A stretch of 64,000 nucleotides of DNA, from the NCBI GenBank assembly GCA_030272155.1, contig CP126200.1:248001-312000 (forward strand). The letters are read 5' to 3'. Source of the DNA: Tetradesmus obliquus (taxonomy: Eukaryota; Chlorophyta; Chlorophyceae; Sphaeropleales; Scenedesmaceae). Shown here piece after piece: positions 13,152 to 23,402 of this stretch. The first letter of the stretch is position 1; the number at the start of each line of letters is the position of its first letter. The notes under the pieces were generated by a model. It searched no databases and was not told the DNA's origin. It was given only the letters and a program-made list of their open reading frames with translations. A program made the position numbers and the translations under genes.

Positions 13152-14992
13152 GCTGCCAAAGGTGTGGCCCAGCTTGCCCAGTGCCCACACTGCCAGGGAA
13201 GCTTCATGGCCGCTGCACTGCGGCAGCGTGGCGGTGAGGCGTACTAGCGCTGCTGACAGCAGGGGCGGAGGCACCGCGTGCCTGCAGCAGCGGAGAGCAG
13301 CGCAGCATGTGTCAGCACACAAAGCAGGCTCAGCAGCACAAAAGTCTGCACAAACGACAGCGTCATCAGCTCGGCAATCCAGGAAACGGCTGCATGTGCC
13401 GCATGACCTGACGCGCCTTGCCAGTGGCCTGCACCACATCCGCTCAAGCAACCAAACTCGAATGTAGGCCGCCGCTTCATCCCTACTACCTCATGCTGGT
13501 ACTGCGCATAGGCTGGCTGGTTGTTGCTGCCACCATGCTCTGCCACCCCGCAAAGCAGCCGCCTCACCTCAGCTGCACCAGCCCCCACAGCGTCATCGCC
13601 AGGTCACGCCCGCTGAACCACGGCAGCTGCTGCTGCACGCGCGCCAGGTACACCCCCACCCACAGCCCATCAGGCCGCGCGCCAGCACCCGCCAGGCCAT
13701 GCACCATCACGCCCAGCGCCCTGGGGTTCGCGGTGTGAAGTTTCGCCTTGAACTCCTGCAAGAGCTTCGCCTGGAAGTCCGGCCGGAACTTCACACCCAG
13801 TCTGGCGAGTGCCCAGGTGAGTGTGGCAATGCCGTGGGAGGTTGAGAGGTGCATGGTGTGGTGTGCGCGCGTCATGGCGGCCACGCACCATGGCTTGGAC
13901 ACGCGCGCCAGCGGCAGCCGCGCAGCAGCAGCCACGAGGGGCGGCAGGTCCCGGGGGCCCAGCTGCGGCATCAGCCGGCTCGCCATGCGCAGCTGTAGGT
14001 TGGGCACAAACAGAGACCGTTGCGGCAGAATACAGCTGGTTAGTTTGCAGCTGTTACACACAACAGCCTCTGCCACGTGTAGTCAAAAAATCAGCAATTT
14101 GCATGCTACACTTGCAGCTGCGTTACAAAGGGCAGCAAGCCTCCCCTGCTGAAACACAGCCTTACAACTCAAGCAGCACTGTGCAGCAATCAGCACTTTG
14201 CGACCTTCTCAAAAAAGATATTAAAAGATACTTTTGAACATTTTGACTGTGCACCTGCAGCAGCCAACCACACTCACCAGGCTCTGCTGTCAAAAAACAA
14301 GCACACAGCACCCAGCAGCACAGTAACAGCATCCACTGTGCGCCTGCAACGCCAGCCAGCCAGCACTCACCAGGCTCTGCACCACCCTGCTGTCACACCG
14401 CACGCACACAGCACACACAGCAGCTCTCAGCAGCACACTAACAACAACATCACTCAGCCAGCACTACCAGGCTCTGCACCAGCTCCACACTTCCACAAAG
14501 CACTCAGCAGCACTGCAAAAGCATCCACTTTGCAAGTGTGCATCCACAGCAGCCACCCAGCGCCACTCACCAGGCTCTGCACCAGCTCCACATACTCCGC
14601 CTGCTCATGCCGCGCTGCAGGCACAGCAGCACCGCCCAGCCCAGGCGCCAGCAGCAGCAGCTGGTCTAGCTGCACCAGCAGCAGCACGCCGTGCTGCGGC
14701 AGCCAGCCGGGCCCGCCCTCGTGCTCGTCACGCAGCAGCGCCACCTCGCGCCAGCTGGCAGCGGCAGCGATGCGGCCAGACAGCCACTGCGAGGCCTGCG
14801 CCTGCTGCAGCCGCGCCGCGTGCTGCCAGTGCAGCTGCTGCTGCTGCTGCTGCTGCTGCTGCACCTGCTGCTGCTGCTGCTGCTGCTGGGGCAGTTGCTG
14901 CTGGAGTTGTGGGTGCTGGAGCATGTGACGCTGCTGGTGCTGCTGCAAGCTGGCCATGCGGCTGTGCTGCAACCCCTGAACTTGCTGCAGCA

Positions 14993-15040
<48 letters not shown>

Positions 15041-15902
15041 GTTGATCCAGCCGTGGGCTGAGCTGCTGCTGCTCCACCACCTGCTGCTGCTGCAGCTCTG
15101 CATGCGCTTGCTGTGGCAGCCCCTGTCCCTCTGACGCTGCCAGCTCAGGCAGCTGCTGCTGCTGCTGCCAGGCCAAGTGCTCTGCTACATACTGCTCATG
15201 GTCTGCTGACACATCCACCAAGCTGTGCGGCTGCCACTGCTGCCGCTGCCAATGCTGCTGCTGTTGGTGCTGCTGGTGCTGCTGGTGCTGCGGCTCATGC
15301 GACGGCAGGCCTGCTGGCTGTACAACTTGCCAATGCTGCTGCTGCTGCTGCTGCTGCTCACTGCCAGCCACATGCCTATTCCTGTGCTTTGAGACCCTAC
15401 TGGTACCATTGCTCTTGCTACGCTCAGCAGCGGCTGCATCATCAGCCGCATCCACAGCTGCACTAACGTTGACCGCAAGGACGGGGCTGTCTGCTGCTGC
15501 ACTGTCACTGCTACTCAAAGCAGCATCCGGCAGAAGCAGCACCTCCGCCAAGCTATCTAGCCTGCTGCTGTGATGCTGCTGATGCTGGCACGACGCACCG
15601 TCGCTGCTGCTGCTGCTGGTAAGACTTTCTAGGTAGCTGCTGCTACTGGCGGCGTTGCTGGCACCGCGGCTGTGCCCGTTGCACAAGCAGTCCTGCAAAG
15701 GTCCGCTGCTGGCTGCAGTGCTGGCATGCCCTGGTGGCGCTGCTGCTGCGTGGCTGCTGTGCCGCTGCTGCTCTTCCAGCAGCTCTTGCACATCCAGCTG
15801 CAATCCTGGCTCCAGGATTGAAGCTGTGTGCTGCCATGCTGCTGCTGATGCTGCTGTGTTGCACCGTGTATGGCGTCGGCATGCCTGAGAACACAGAGAC
15901 AT
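12057..15902 (-). CDS. OPR/FASTK-like helical-repeat protein, probable organelle RNA-binding factor (3 exons)
   Basis: Three exons join in phase. The first, about 15902 to 14570, is mostly poly-Gln linker and ends VELVQSL before GTGAGT. The second, 13992-13568, ends in VQLR. The third runs from 13281 to the TGA at 12057-12059. Helical repeat units with the 'SNLLLALGLL / ALAVWALGKLG / IATLTWALARLG / LAMTLWGLVQL' pattern match octotricopeptide (OPR)/FAST-type repeats, which in green algae bind chloroplast or mitochondrial transcripts. The repeats are separated by long Gln/Ala/Ser tracts. The Met at 15902 is the first ATG in frame, but an acceptor-like TTCTCAG lies just inside, so an upstream exon is possible. 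No RAP domain was recognised at the C-terminus. The organelle role is inferred from the family. Confidence 0.65.
14270..14590 (-). repeat. Repeated exon-end/donor copies in the OPR-like gene intron
   Basis: On the minus strand the first exon ends ...GTGCAGAGCCTG followed by GTGAGT (donor near 14570). Related copies of this junction recur downstream in the intron at about 14455-14490, 14365-14395 and 14270-14285, each again around AGAGCCTGGTGAGT or a close variant. Spacing is about 90-115 bp. Confidence 0.75.
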
Positions 15903-17544
15903 GCGCCACAACCCACGCTGAGCACATGTTTGCTATCACATCGAGATAAGATGTGGCTGTTCAGCAAGCAAGGCCATTGGTAGACGTTTTGAAGCAAGCT
16001 GTCCTTGCCACACAGACAGCTGAAAACCTACCTGCAACACAGCTTGCTGCTGCTGCTGGGGACATGCCGACGGGTGCCTGGGGCGCAGCTGCTGGCCCCG
16101 ACACGAAGATCGTGTATTCACATCGCTCGATGCTGGGTTTCTGCTTGAAAACAGGCATGCATTGCCCGCTTGCATGCTATGCCTCTCTGCTACCCTTCAA
16201 GCAGACTCCTGGTGGCCTCAACGTCAGCAAAAGCGTTGCATGATGTAAATGAAGTTTATGTAAAACAGCCAATTGCAGAAAGAGTGTAGAGGGTTGGGCA
16301 AGGTCCGGCCAAGTCAAGCACAGCACCTCGCAAGAGCTTGAACTTAGCTTGCATAAGGGATTCCACTTATGATGCCAATGTCCGTACGCCGCGTAGACGC
16401 ACTTCGCGGACCAGATCTCTGCCAAATTGACATGTTATAAACTGGGCTCGTTGCCGTTTGAAGAGAGCATGACCGGCTGCGATGCCTTGCACATTGACAA
16501 CTCAACAAAATGACGTTTGGTTTTAGATGGAAGTGCTTGTCAGCTGTGCGCGTCATTACGGCTGTCAACCTGTTCTCGTCAGGCCTAGCCAGCCCAACAC
16601 TCCAGGAGCATTGCCTGCAGCTCCAGTGTGTGACCAACACGTAATCTATCTGACTGCTGTGTCATGAAGCACTTAAAAATGCTTATAGATGCAGTCAGCC
16701 GCAGCACCAGCAGCTTGCAAACAACCTATTGCCTCAGCTTGGATGTCAATGACCAGGCTCTCAAAGCTGTGAGAGGCTTGACCAATCAACGCAGCAGGGC
16801 AGAGACCAGTCATAGCTGGTGAATCTACACAGCACAATCATCAAGTTCAAGGCACGTGCAGGGCAGCACACTAACCGCAGCTGTATACGGCTGTGGGCAA
16901 CAAGGTGGCAGTCAGTTTCATGATCAGACCAGGGCTGCCACAGCCAGATGGCAGTGCACAATGTGCCAAGGCCGATGTGGCAGAGGATCAGATCATTGCC
17001 CACGTTGGTGCGTTGCTGGTGGTGGCTGATGTACGTTCAAGCAACAGGTTGTCCAGTGATTAGCAGCCTGGCTGCTTGTAATTTGCTCAGCACCAAGGCG
17101 ATGAGTGTTTCCTTTGTCTCTACCGCCCTGCATGATATAAGTCAGAGGCATGCAGACAGCATATCTTTCCTTGGTGCACGCTGCCTCCTGTTCACTCGAC
17201 GCCCAGGCCGGCTTACCAACACCTGCTGACCTCAGGCTGCACACAGCTGAGGCCACCAGTTCAAGCCAGACTCTGCTTGTTGCTTGCTGCAGCAGCAGCG
17301 GCGACAGCTGGCAGCTGCTGCTGCTGCTGCCAACCATGCATCTTCCAGCAAGATGCCGTTGGCTGCTGCAACCTGGAGCATGTGACTTATCACTGCATGC
17401 ACTGTTAGCCGGCAGGCTGTGCAAAACATTGTCTCAAACTGCCATGAATATTGTAGTACAATCATCAGGCTGGCCATAAAGGGGGGCAGCTTGATTTTCC
17501 AGCTCACAAGCTGCCGAATCCTCGCACAGCCCTCAACCCAGCCT
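15903..17544. other. Intergenic host stretch, no supported gene
   Basis: Short open frames lie on both strands. None has a recognisable domain, a CTG-rich exon pattern or a coherent splice framework. The first part may hold the promoter or 5' exon of the minus-strand OPR-like gene. Confidence 0.5.
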
Positions 17545-18676
17545 CTAGTCATAGGAGTTGAGCAGTACCGCCAGCGGCGACAGCAGCAGGCACAGCCAGC
17601 CCAAGCCCCATCTGCCGCCACGCTGCATAGACACTGAGTTGGATGCAGGCTGCATAGCCGGCGCTGCCTGCTCCACACACGGCCCGTTGTATGCCATGGC
17701 CGCCCGCCGCCTGCCGCATGCTGCTGTGCAGGCATTGGCGAATGTGACGCCGCCAACACACACAGGCTCATAGGCAGGCGGGCAGCCGCAGTCCCCTGCA
17801 GCAACAAGCACACACGGCGGTGCATGCAGCCACGCAGCGCCCAGGCTGGTCAGTGTGAGGAGCAGGCTGTTGCACGCAGTCTTGTTGTTGTAGACAATGT
17901 CTCCTGACCACAACACGGCAGCATGTTCAGGGCATGATGACGATGTGAATGTCAGCCAGCAGCTGCGGCGAGCTGTGGCAGGCACCCATGTAGCGACCAG
18001 CGGCCCAGGCATGACAAGCTGCGCACGCGTAGCTGCAGTGGCTGTGGTGCAGCTTGCTGCCACAATTCAAACCTAACCAATGAATGCGGTCAACAGTCGA
18101 CTGCTGAGTTGCATGGTACTAGTAGCTGCTGTTCTGTTTACGCACACTTCTCACCTCTGGGTGCTAGTGTCCAGGAGGGAGGCGGCCCAGCAGCAGCAGC
18201 AGCGGGCGCACCGGCAGCAGCAGCGCCAGCCCCTGGCCGGGCCTCCTCGTGAGGCTGCTGCTGCTGCTGCTTGCTTTGCTCCTGCTGCTTTTGCTGCTGC
18301 TGCTGCTGCTGCCCATGTATCGGCACTGCCTGCTGCTCACCAGCAGCAGCAGCACCAGCAGCGGCAGCGACATCGGCGGGTTGGTGTGCAACTAGCCGGT
18401 TGCGGCGCCAGCCAGGGCCCCATCTGCTGCTGCTGCTTGGCAAGAACACTGGGCTGCTGAACCAGCCACTGCCGCTGCTGCTGCTGCCTGGCCTGTGCCC
18501 CTGCTCCTGCTCCCACCAGCTGCCGCCACCGCCGCTGCCACCATTGCTGCCGCTGCGGCACTGGCCGTTGTATGCCACAGGCACACCGCGGCACCTTGCC
18601 GCGCATGGGTTGGAGTATGTTGAGCCGTTGGCGCCGCACACTGGCGAATACTGCATGGTGCACACGCAGCCCTGGC
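17545..18676 (-). CDS. Two-domain Kazal-type serine protease inhibitor-like protein (5' partial)
   Basis: Exon 18676-18155 encodes a Kazal domain (CTMQYSPVCGANGSTYSNPC...YNGQC) and a Gly/Ser/Gln/Ala-rich linker. The intron starts with GTGAGA at 18154. Exon 17795-17545 adds a second Kazal domain (CPPAYEPVCVGGVTFANAC...YNGPC) and a hydrophobic C-terminus (WLCLLLSPLAVLL), stopping at TAG 17545-17547. The phase fits: one base of the split codon is left at 18155 and two at 17795. Kazal domains block serine proteases by a reactive loop between the first cysteines; both here have the usual C...PVC..G.(T/V)(Y/F).N.C core. The hydrophobic tail suggests a membrane or GPI anchor. An acceptor precedes 18676, so the signal-peptide exon lies upstream and was not located. 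Confidence 0.75.
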
Positions 18677-20359
18677 CTGCATGGGGAGTGGCAGGTGCCA
18701 GGCAGGTCAGGCGCTGATGTGACTGGCCATCATGCAGAGACGAATCCACATGCTCAAAAACTCTGCCAACTCCTTGTTCACAGCATAGTGAAAGGTTTGG
18801 ACCTTTCACTATGCTATGACAGCTGCACAATTACTCTTGCTGACCAGTTAGCTTGGATGCTGCTTGGTGATGTGCTGTATATCAGCAAACAAATCCAGTA
18901 TGCTCATAGAGACACTGGGAGTGTGCTGCACAGTGTGCCGGGTGAAGAGAACGACGTCTTTTCAGTTAATTACACAATAGACTGCCTGACGCTGATACGT
19001 CTGGGGTGTGGCAGGCAGCAGTAAGTGCAGCTTCAGCAGGTCATGCTGGCACATGCCGAGTCACTGCGGTAGAGGGTGGCTCCCACGACCAGCACACTGG
19101 CTGTGCTGCTGTAGCTGCTGCAGCCTGCAGCAAAGCTGCAGCTGAGCTCCAGCAGCTGCTGCAGCTGATGATCAGCTGCACCATGCATGTACGGTGCAGG
19201 ATGCGCTGCAGGCATCAGCAGCACGCAAGATCACACACCTGCTGCCGTTTGTGCGAGGGCTAGCACCATGGTTGTCGCCACGGTAAGCTGCAGCCTCGGC
19301 ATCGCTGGAGAAGTGCAAAGTCAGCACAAGCACGGACGTCCCTCCTGTGCAACCAGCGCTGCTTGAACCTGGACGGCTTACTGTATGTAATTTAGTAGCA
19401 ACGTTTGCCGACAATGTCTATGATGTGTTCAGGGGCCGCAGGCGATGCTGTGAACGTTACCAACAGTGCAGGTGATTACTGATAGCGGAAGTCCGAGATA
19501 CTGGTGCTGCACCGTCGACATTTCCATAATACCATGTATTATCGACATATCTGCTTAAAGCTGCTTCATATACAACAAAGCAGCAGCTGCGGTACCAGTG
19601 TCACTTGTCAGGCTACAGCCCAGCTAGCCTGGTGACCTGCCAAGCTGGAATAACCACGTGACATGCTGGGCAGGCAAGGGTGCTGCAGTAATCCTGCCTC
19701 TTTGACCCTTGTACTGCTTGAAACTTCCTCAGCTGCACCGGTCAGGTGCCACCGTCATAGCCGAGGACACACGGCACCTTGAACACCATGAGCTGCCAGC
19801 TGTCAGTGACACGTGCCGGGCGGTTCTGGTGTCATCATGTACATCCGGCCATGGTAGCCGCCTGCTGTAGCAACTGCAGCAGTTCACCTAAATTCGCTCA
19901 GTAACTGGCAGCGCACACACCGCCTGGCATTCGCGGAAGGCAGCTGGTCCAGTGCTGCACACCCGGGAGCGGAAGGCAGCTGGCAGCTTGCTGTCAATCT
20001 GCAACATGGCTGACCTGGCATTTCTTGATTTTTTTTGGAGCACTGTCTGATGGGGTGCTGTTTTCAAAATGGCAGGCCACTACACCTGGCCCCAAAGATC
20101 TCTAGACACCCATCAAACGTGCAAGAGGCGCGGCGTGGCAGTTGTGACTGTGACAACAGTGACGTCAGTGGACTCTGGGCTTCCATCGACATGCCCAGGC
20201 TCTGCAAAGTGCGTACTTGCAGCGTGTGCGTATGCAGCAGTCGTGCAAGCTACAAACAGACAGCACTGTAGTTCTACAGTGTGTTGCTAGGGCTCTTGCA
20301 TTCTCAGCTGCTGCTTTCACACTTCATACCCCACAAGGCAGCTCCAGCGCCCCCGAACA
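18677..20359. other. Intergenic host stretch; contains a perfect hairpin
   Basis: No supported gene. The missing 5' exon of the Kazal gene and the promoter of the TGD2-like gene are expected here. The clearest structure is the inverted repeat at 18782-18815. Confidence 0.5.
18782..18815. repeat. Perfect 15-bp inverted repeat with 4-nt loop
   Basis: AGCATAGTGAAAGGT, loop TTGG, then its exact reverse complement. It could form a cruciform or an RNA hairpin. It lies about 100 bp upstream (minus sense) of the first recognised Kazal exon. Confidence 0.9.
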
Positions 20360-22076
20360 ATGCAGATAGCGCAAGGTAGATCATTTTCGGTGCAGCAACG
20401 CATACCTTCATGCGTGCACGGCGTTGCTGGCAGAACGTCGCTACGAACACTGCGTCAGCACAGTTTGCAAAGCAGACGCCTTCGCAGCAGCATCGCTCGG
20501 GGCAGCGATCCGGAGCATGAAGAGCAGCCAGTCGTGCCCCAACTGGCTGCGAGTGAGCAGCCACAGCAGGAGCAACAGCAGCAGCAAAGTAAACAGCAGC
20601 AGCAGCAGAAGCAGCAGCAGAAGCAGCTAGAACAACAGAAGGTGCCTGCTCAGCAAGGCCAGCAGCAACAACCGCAACAGCAACAGCCTTATGCGTCGCA
20701 GCAACAACCACAGCAATCCCTACCGCAGCAGCAGCAGCAGCAGCAGCAGCAGCGCACACAGCAAGCCCAGCAACCACCCCCACCCCCTTCACGGCAGCAG
20801 CGCCAGCCCGCCACCCCCACCCCACCGCCTCCCCGCCCGCGGCAGCCCCACTGGCTGCAGCAGCTGCTGTCAGGCCTGCAGCGCACGCCCGCCACACTCA
20901 TAGCCTTCATCCTGGGCGGCTGTGCTGTGCTGTCGCTGCTGTGGGGCTGGGCCAAGGGCAACCCGATGCGGCGCAGTTCTCCATATAGCTTTGCCATGAG
21001 CTTCAGGGAGGCCTCCAAGCTGGAGGCGGGCACGCCTGTGCGCATGAAAGGGGTGCAGATCGGCAGCGTGACGCGCGTGGTGCCCGGGATTGCGGCCATC
21101 ACAGGTGCGTGAACAGAGGGACTGCATACGGCATGTGTTGAGGCGAGTGGGGGGAGTGGGGCTGCACGGCATCGTCGCCATCACAGGTGGGGTGGGGTGG
21201 GTGGTGAGGGTGGGTGAGGGTGAGTACATGAAATGGGGTTGAACAGGCGTTGCAGGGCTGCTGCCGTGGTAGCACAGCTCATGGGTGTTTGTGGTAGGGG
21301 GGTGTGATGCCGGCATCGCCGCCATCACAGGTGGGGGTGGGGTGGGGGTGGACATGCGGGGTGGGATTGTCCAAACAGTGGGGTTGTGGAGGGTTGGGTT
21401 TAGTTGGCTGCTTATGTTGCAGCACACCTGCTGGGTGCTGGTGCTTGGGCAGGTGCTGCGTGCTGCACATGTGTCGGGAGTTCAGCAGCAGTGCGCGGCA
21501 CAATGCAGCTGCCGGACAGCGTGCAGTGGTGCTTGCTGACAGCACGCAGCACACACCGTGCTGGACCTGGCATGGCGGTTCTTGCAGCAGCGCATGCGTT
21601 ACGCACACTTTTGGGCACTTTTCACTGCCAGCAGGTGGCCAAGGCTGCTGCATGCAGTTGCTAGCCTGCAGCCTACACTCTGCACTGCGGCTGATGCCTT
21701 AGCACTGAACCTACTGCACCATTGTTCTCACTGCTGCTGCCAATGTTACGTATCTGCAGCATATGCAGAAGTCCCGGACAGCGGCAACATCATCCCTCGC
21801 GGCTCGCGCGTGGACATCAACCTGCTTGGGCTGGCCTCTGACCCCTGGATCGACATCACGCCCCCTGCCGGCTGCTTGGTGCGCAAAGAGCACGGCCCAC
21901 ACCACCCGGAGTGTCCCCGGGACGGCCTCATTGTGTGTGACGGGGGACACATCCAGGGCAGCCAAGGGGGAAGTACAGATTTCATGATGAAGTTCTTCCT
22001 GAGCCAGCATGACAGGACGCGGCTGAAGGTGGTGGAGGACTGGTATGCTGGCAGCAGCAGCAGCAGAGTAAGCTGA
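20360..22076 (+). CDS. TGD2: TGD2-like MCE/MlaD-domain protein of the chloroplast envelope (C-terminus apparently missing)
   Basis: Exon 20360-21104 starts MQIAQGRSFS and has an N-terminal region that could be a plastid transit peptide, a long poly-Gln/Pro spacer, a hydrophobic anchor (TLIAFILGGCAVLSLLWGW) and the start of the MCE domain (FREASKLEAGTPVRMKGVQIGSV). The intron (21105-21759) joins in phase to exon 21760, giving IIPRGSRVDINLLGL, IDITPPAG and HPECPRDGLIVCDGGHI. These match the known TGD2 pattern (PRNS..EVN..G, IDITP, GPLHP.C..EGLIVCD). In plants TGD2 is the lipid-binding subunit of the TGD1-2-3 ABC transporter that moves ER-derived lipid across the inner envelope. The frame ends at TGA 22074-22076; a GT donor at about 22039 is possible. 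The usual C-terminal helical region is not found before the provirus. Confidence 0.75.
21090..21345 (+). repeat. Echo copies of the TGD2-like exon 1 donor junction
   Basis: The exon end ...ATTGCGGCCATCACAG with its GTGCGT donor (21089-21110) is followed in the intron by CATCGTCGCCATCACAG-GTGGGG (about 21170-21195) and CATCGCCGCCATCACAG-GTGGGG (about 21313-21340). Each keeps the GT. Confidence 0.8.
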
Positions 22077-22211
22077 GCGTTCTGCAGGTCAGTGCTCAGC
22101 TCATATGTGCGGCAAAAAGCAGTAGGTGCGGAGGCAACAGGGGCCCTGCGCAGAGATCAGCTGCCACAGCAGCCGCAGCGATGCAGCAGCCCAAGCGATG
22201 CTGCAGCCCAG

Positions 22212-22247
<36 letters not shown>

Positions 22248-22687
22248 GCTGCAGCTGATTGTATCTCGATGTGGTGTATGGCGCGAGCTGGTGCATGCCC
22301 TGCTGGGTATGCATCGCCCGCATGTGTTCGAGTCGCCATGCCGTTTGCATGTTGCGACGTTGGCACCAATGCACACCAGTATGTTGGTATGCTGCAGCTG
22401 CGCACATGCACTGCATGGCATGTGCATGTGTGCTCTCAATGGAAATCAGGTCATCTGCAGGCATGCTTTGCACCTTGCATTCGTGTCTCGCACATTTGTG
22501 TGCACTAATAAGGCATGTGGTAACGGCCCAGCACAATGAGAGCATCCACAGCAACGTCCTAAGCCAGGAGTGCTCACATAGGTAATCGGGTGACACGTAG
22601 TGGGATGCACAGCATGCGGGGGTAGACACTGACTATGCTGGCCAAGGTTCAGGGTGCAACGCTTGTTATAACACCAGTCGCTCCCTG
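22077..22687. other. Host sequence left of the provirus, no supported gene
   Basis: It contains a (CTG)n tract at about 22211-22247 and short frames without domains. It is where the 3' exons of the TGD2-like gene would be expected, but none is recognised. Confidence 0.5.
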
Positions 22688-22693
22688 ATGCTC
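22688..22693. repeat. Left 6-bp target-site duplication (ATGCTC)
   Basis: ATGCTC immediately precedes the first base of the left TIR and recurs exactly after the right TIR at 49568-49573. A duplication of this length fits Polinton/Maverick-type rve integration. Confidence 0.9.
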
Positions 22694-23259
22694 GGATGGA
22701 TGGTGTGTGAAGTCACATTTTCTTTTCAAGTCGAATGAAAAAATGATCACGTTTACGGGCTAAAAATTCAAGAGACCAACTTTATTTTTGAATTCCCAGG
22801 CTAAGGGGTGGGCAGTCCTGGCGAAATTTTTTGAAAACGATGACGTCTAGGGCTAAAACTGCGTGAAAGTTCAACGGACCAACATGATTTTTGAATTTCC
22901 AGGCTAGCCGGAAGGCAGTTCTCGTGGACAGAATTTTGAATCATCACGTCTAGGGCTAAAACTGCGTGAAAGTTCAACGGACCAACGCGATTTCTGAAAT
23001 CCCAGGCTAAGGGGGGTCGGGAGCAACGTGATTTTTGAAGTTGCGATTACACACTTCACTCTCAACCTCCCCAGGGAGGCTGCAGCAGCACGTTCAACAT
23101 CCCTTGGGTTGATACGTATCAACCAGAACCCGATTGATACGTATCAACCAGAAACCAGTTGATACGTATCAATCAGAAACCCAGTACATACGCCGTATAT
23201 ACCAGCGAACTCCGCGTAGGTCTCCCGCGTGCTGCCCCCCGCGTATCTCATGCGTGACC
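22694..23259 (+). repeat. Left terminal inverted repeat of the provirus
   Basis: It matches 49004-49567 in reverse complement with only a few differences, for example CACATTTTC against CACATTTTA near the tip. The outer part consists of three degenerate ~90-bp direct repeats sharing 'GGGCTAAAA...TTCAA.(G/A)GACCAAC...CCAGGCTA'. The inner part holds three TTGATACGTATCAA palindromes. The matched region ends at GTGACC 23254-23259. Confidence 0.92.
23109..23172. promoter_or_regulatory. Three TTGATACGTATCAA palindromes in the left TIR
   Basis: Perfect 14-bp palindromes lie at 23109-23122, 23134-23147 and 23159-23172, with an exact 25-bp period joined by CCAGAA(C)CC-like spacers. The same palindrome occurs in the right TIR and in the central divergent promoter (34694-34733), and nowhere else noticed in the window. 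A viral transcription-factor operator is the natural reading; a replication or terminal-protein site is the alternative. Confidence 0.7.
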
Positions 23260-23287
23260 GAAACGCGTGGCTAGCGAGCGCAGATGA

Positions 23288-23295
23288 TATATATA
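23288..23295 (+). promoter_or_regulatory. TATA box of the first viral gene
   Basis: TATATATA lies 107 bp upstream of the ATG at 23403, between the palindrome array and the gene. Confidence 0.6.
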
Positions 23296-23402
23296 GCAGC
23301 TTCACGCATCTGCAGAAATCAGACCACTGCAGAACTCAGACCTGTTCCTGCAATCGCTGACATTGGAATCCGCAGGCTACCTGTTTCACTACTGCTGCTG
23401 CG

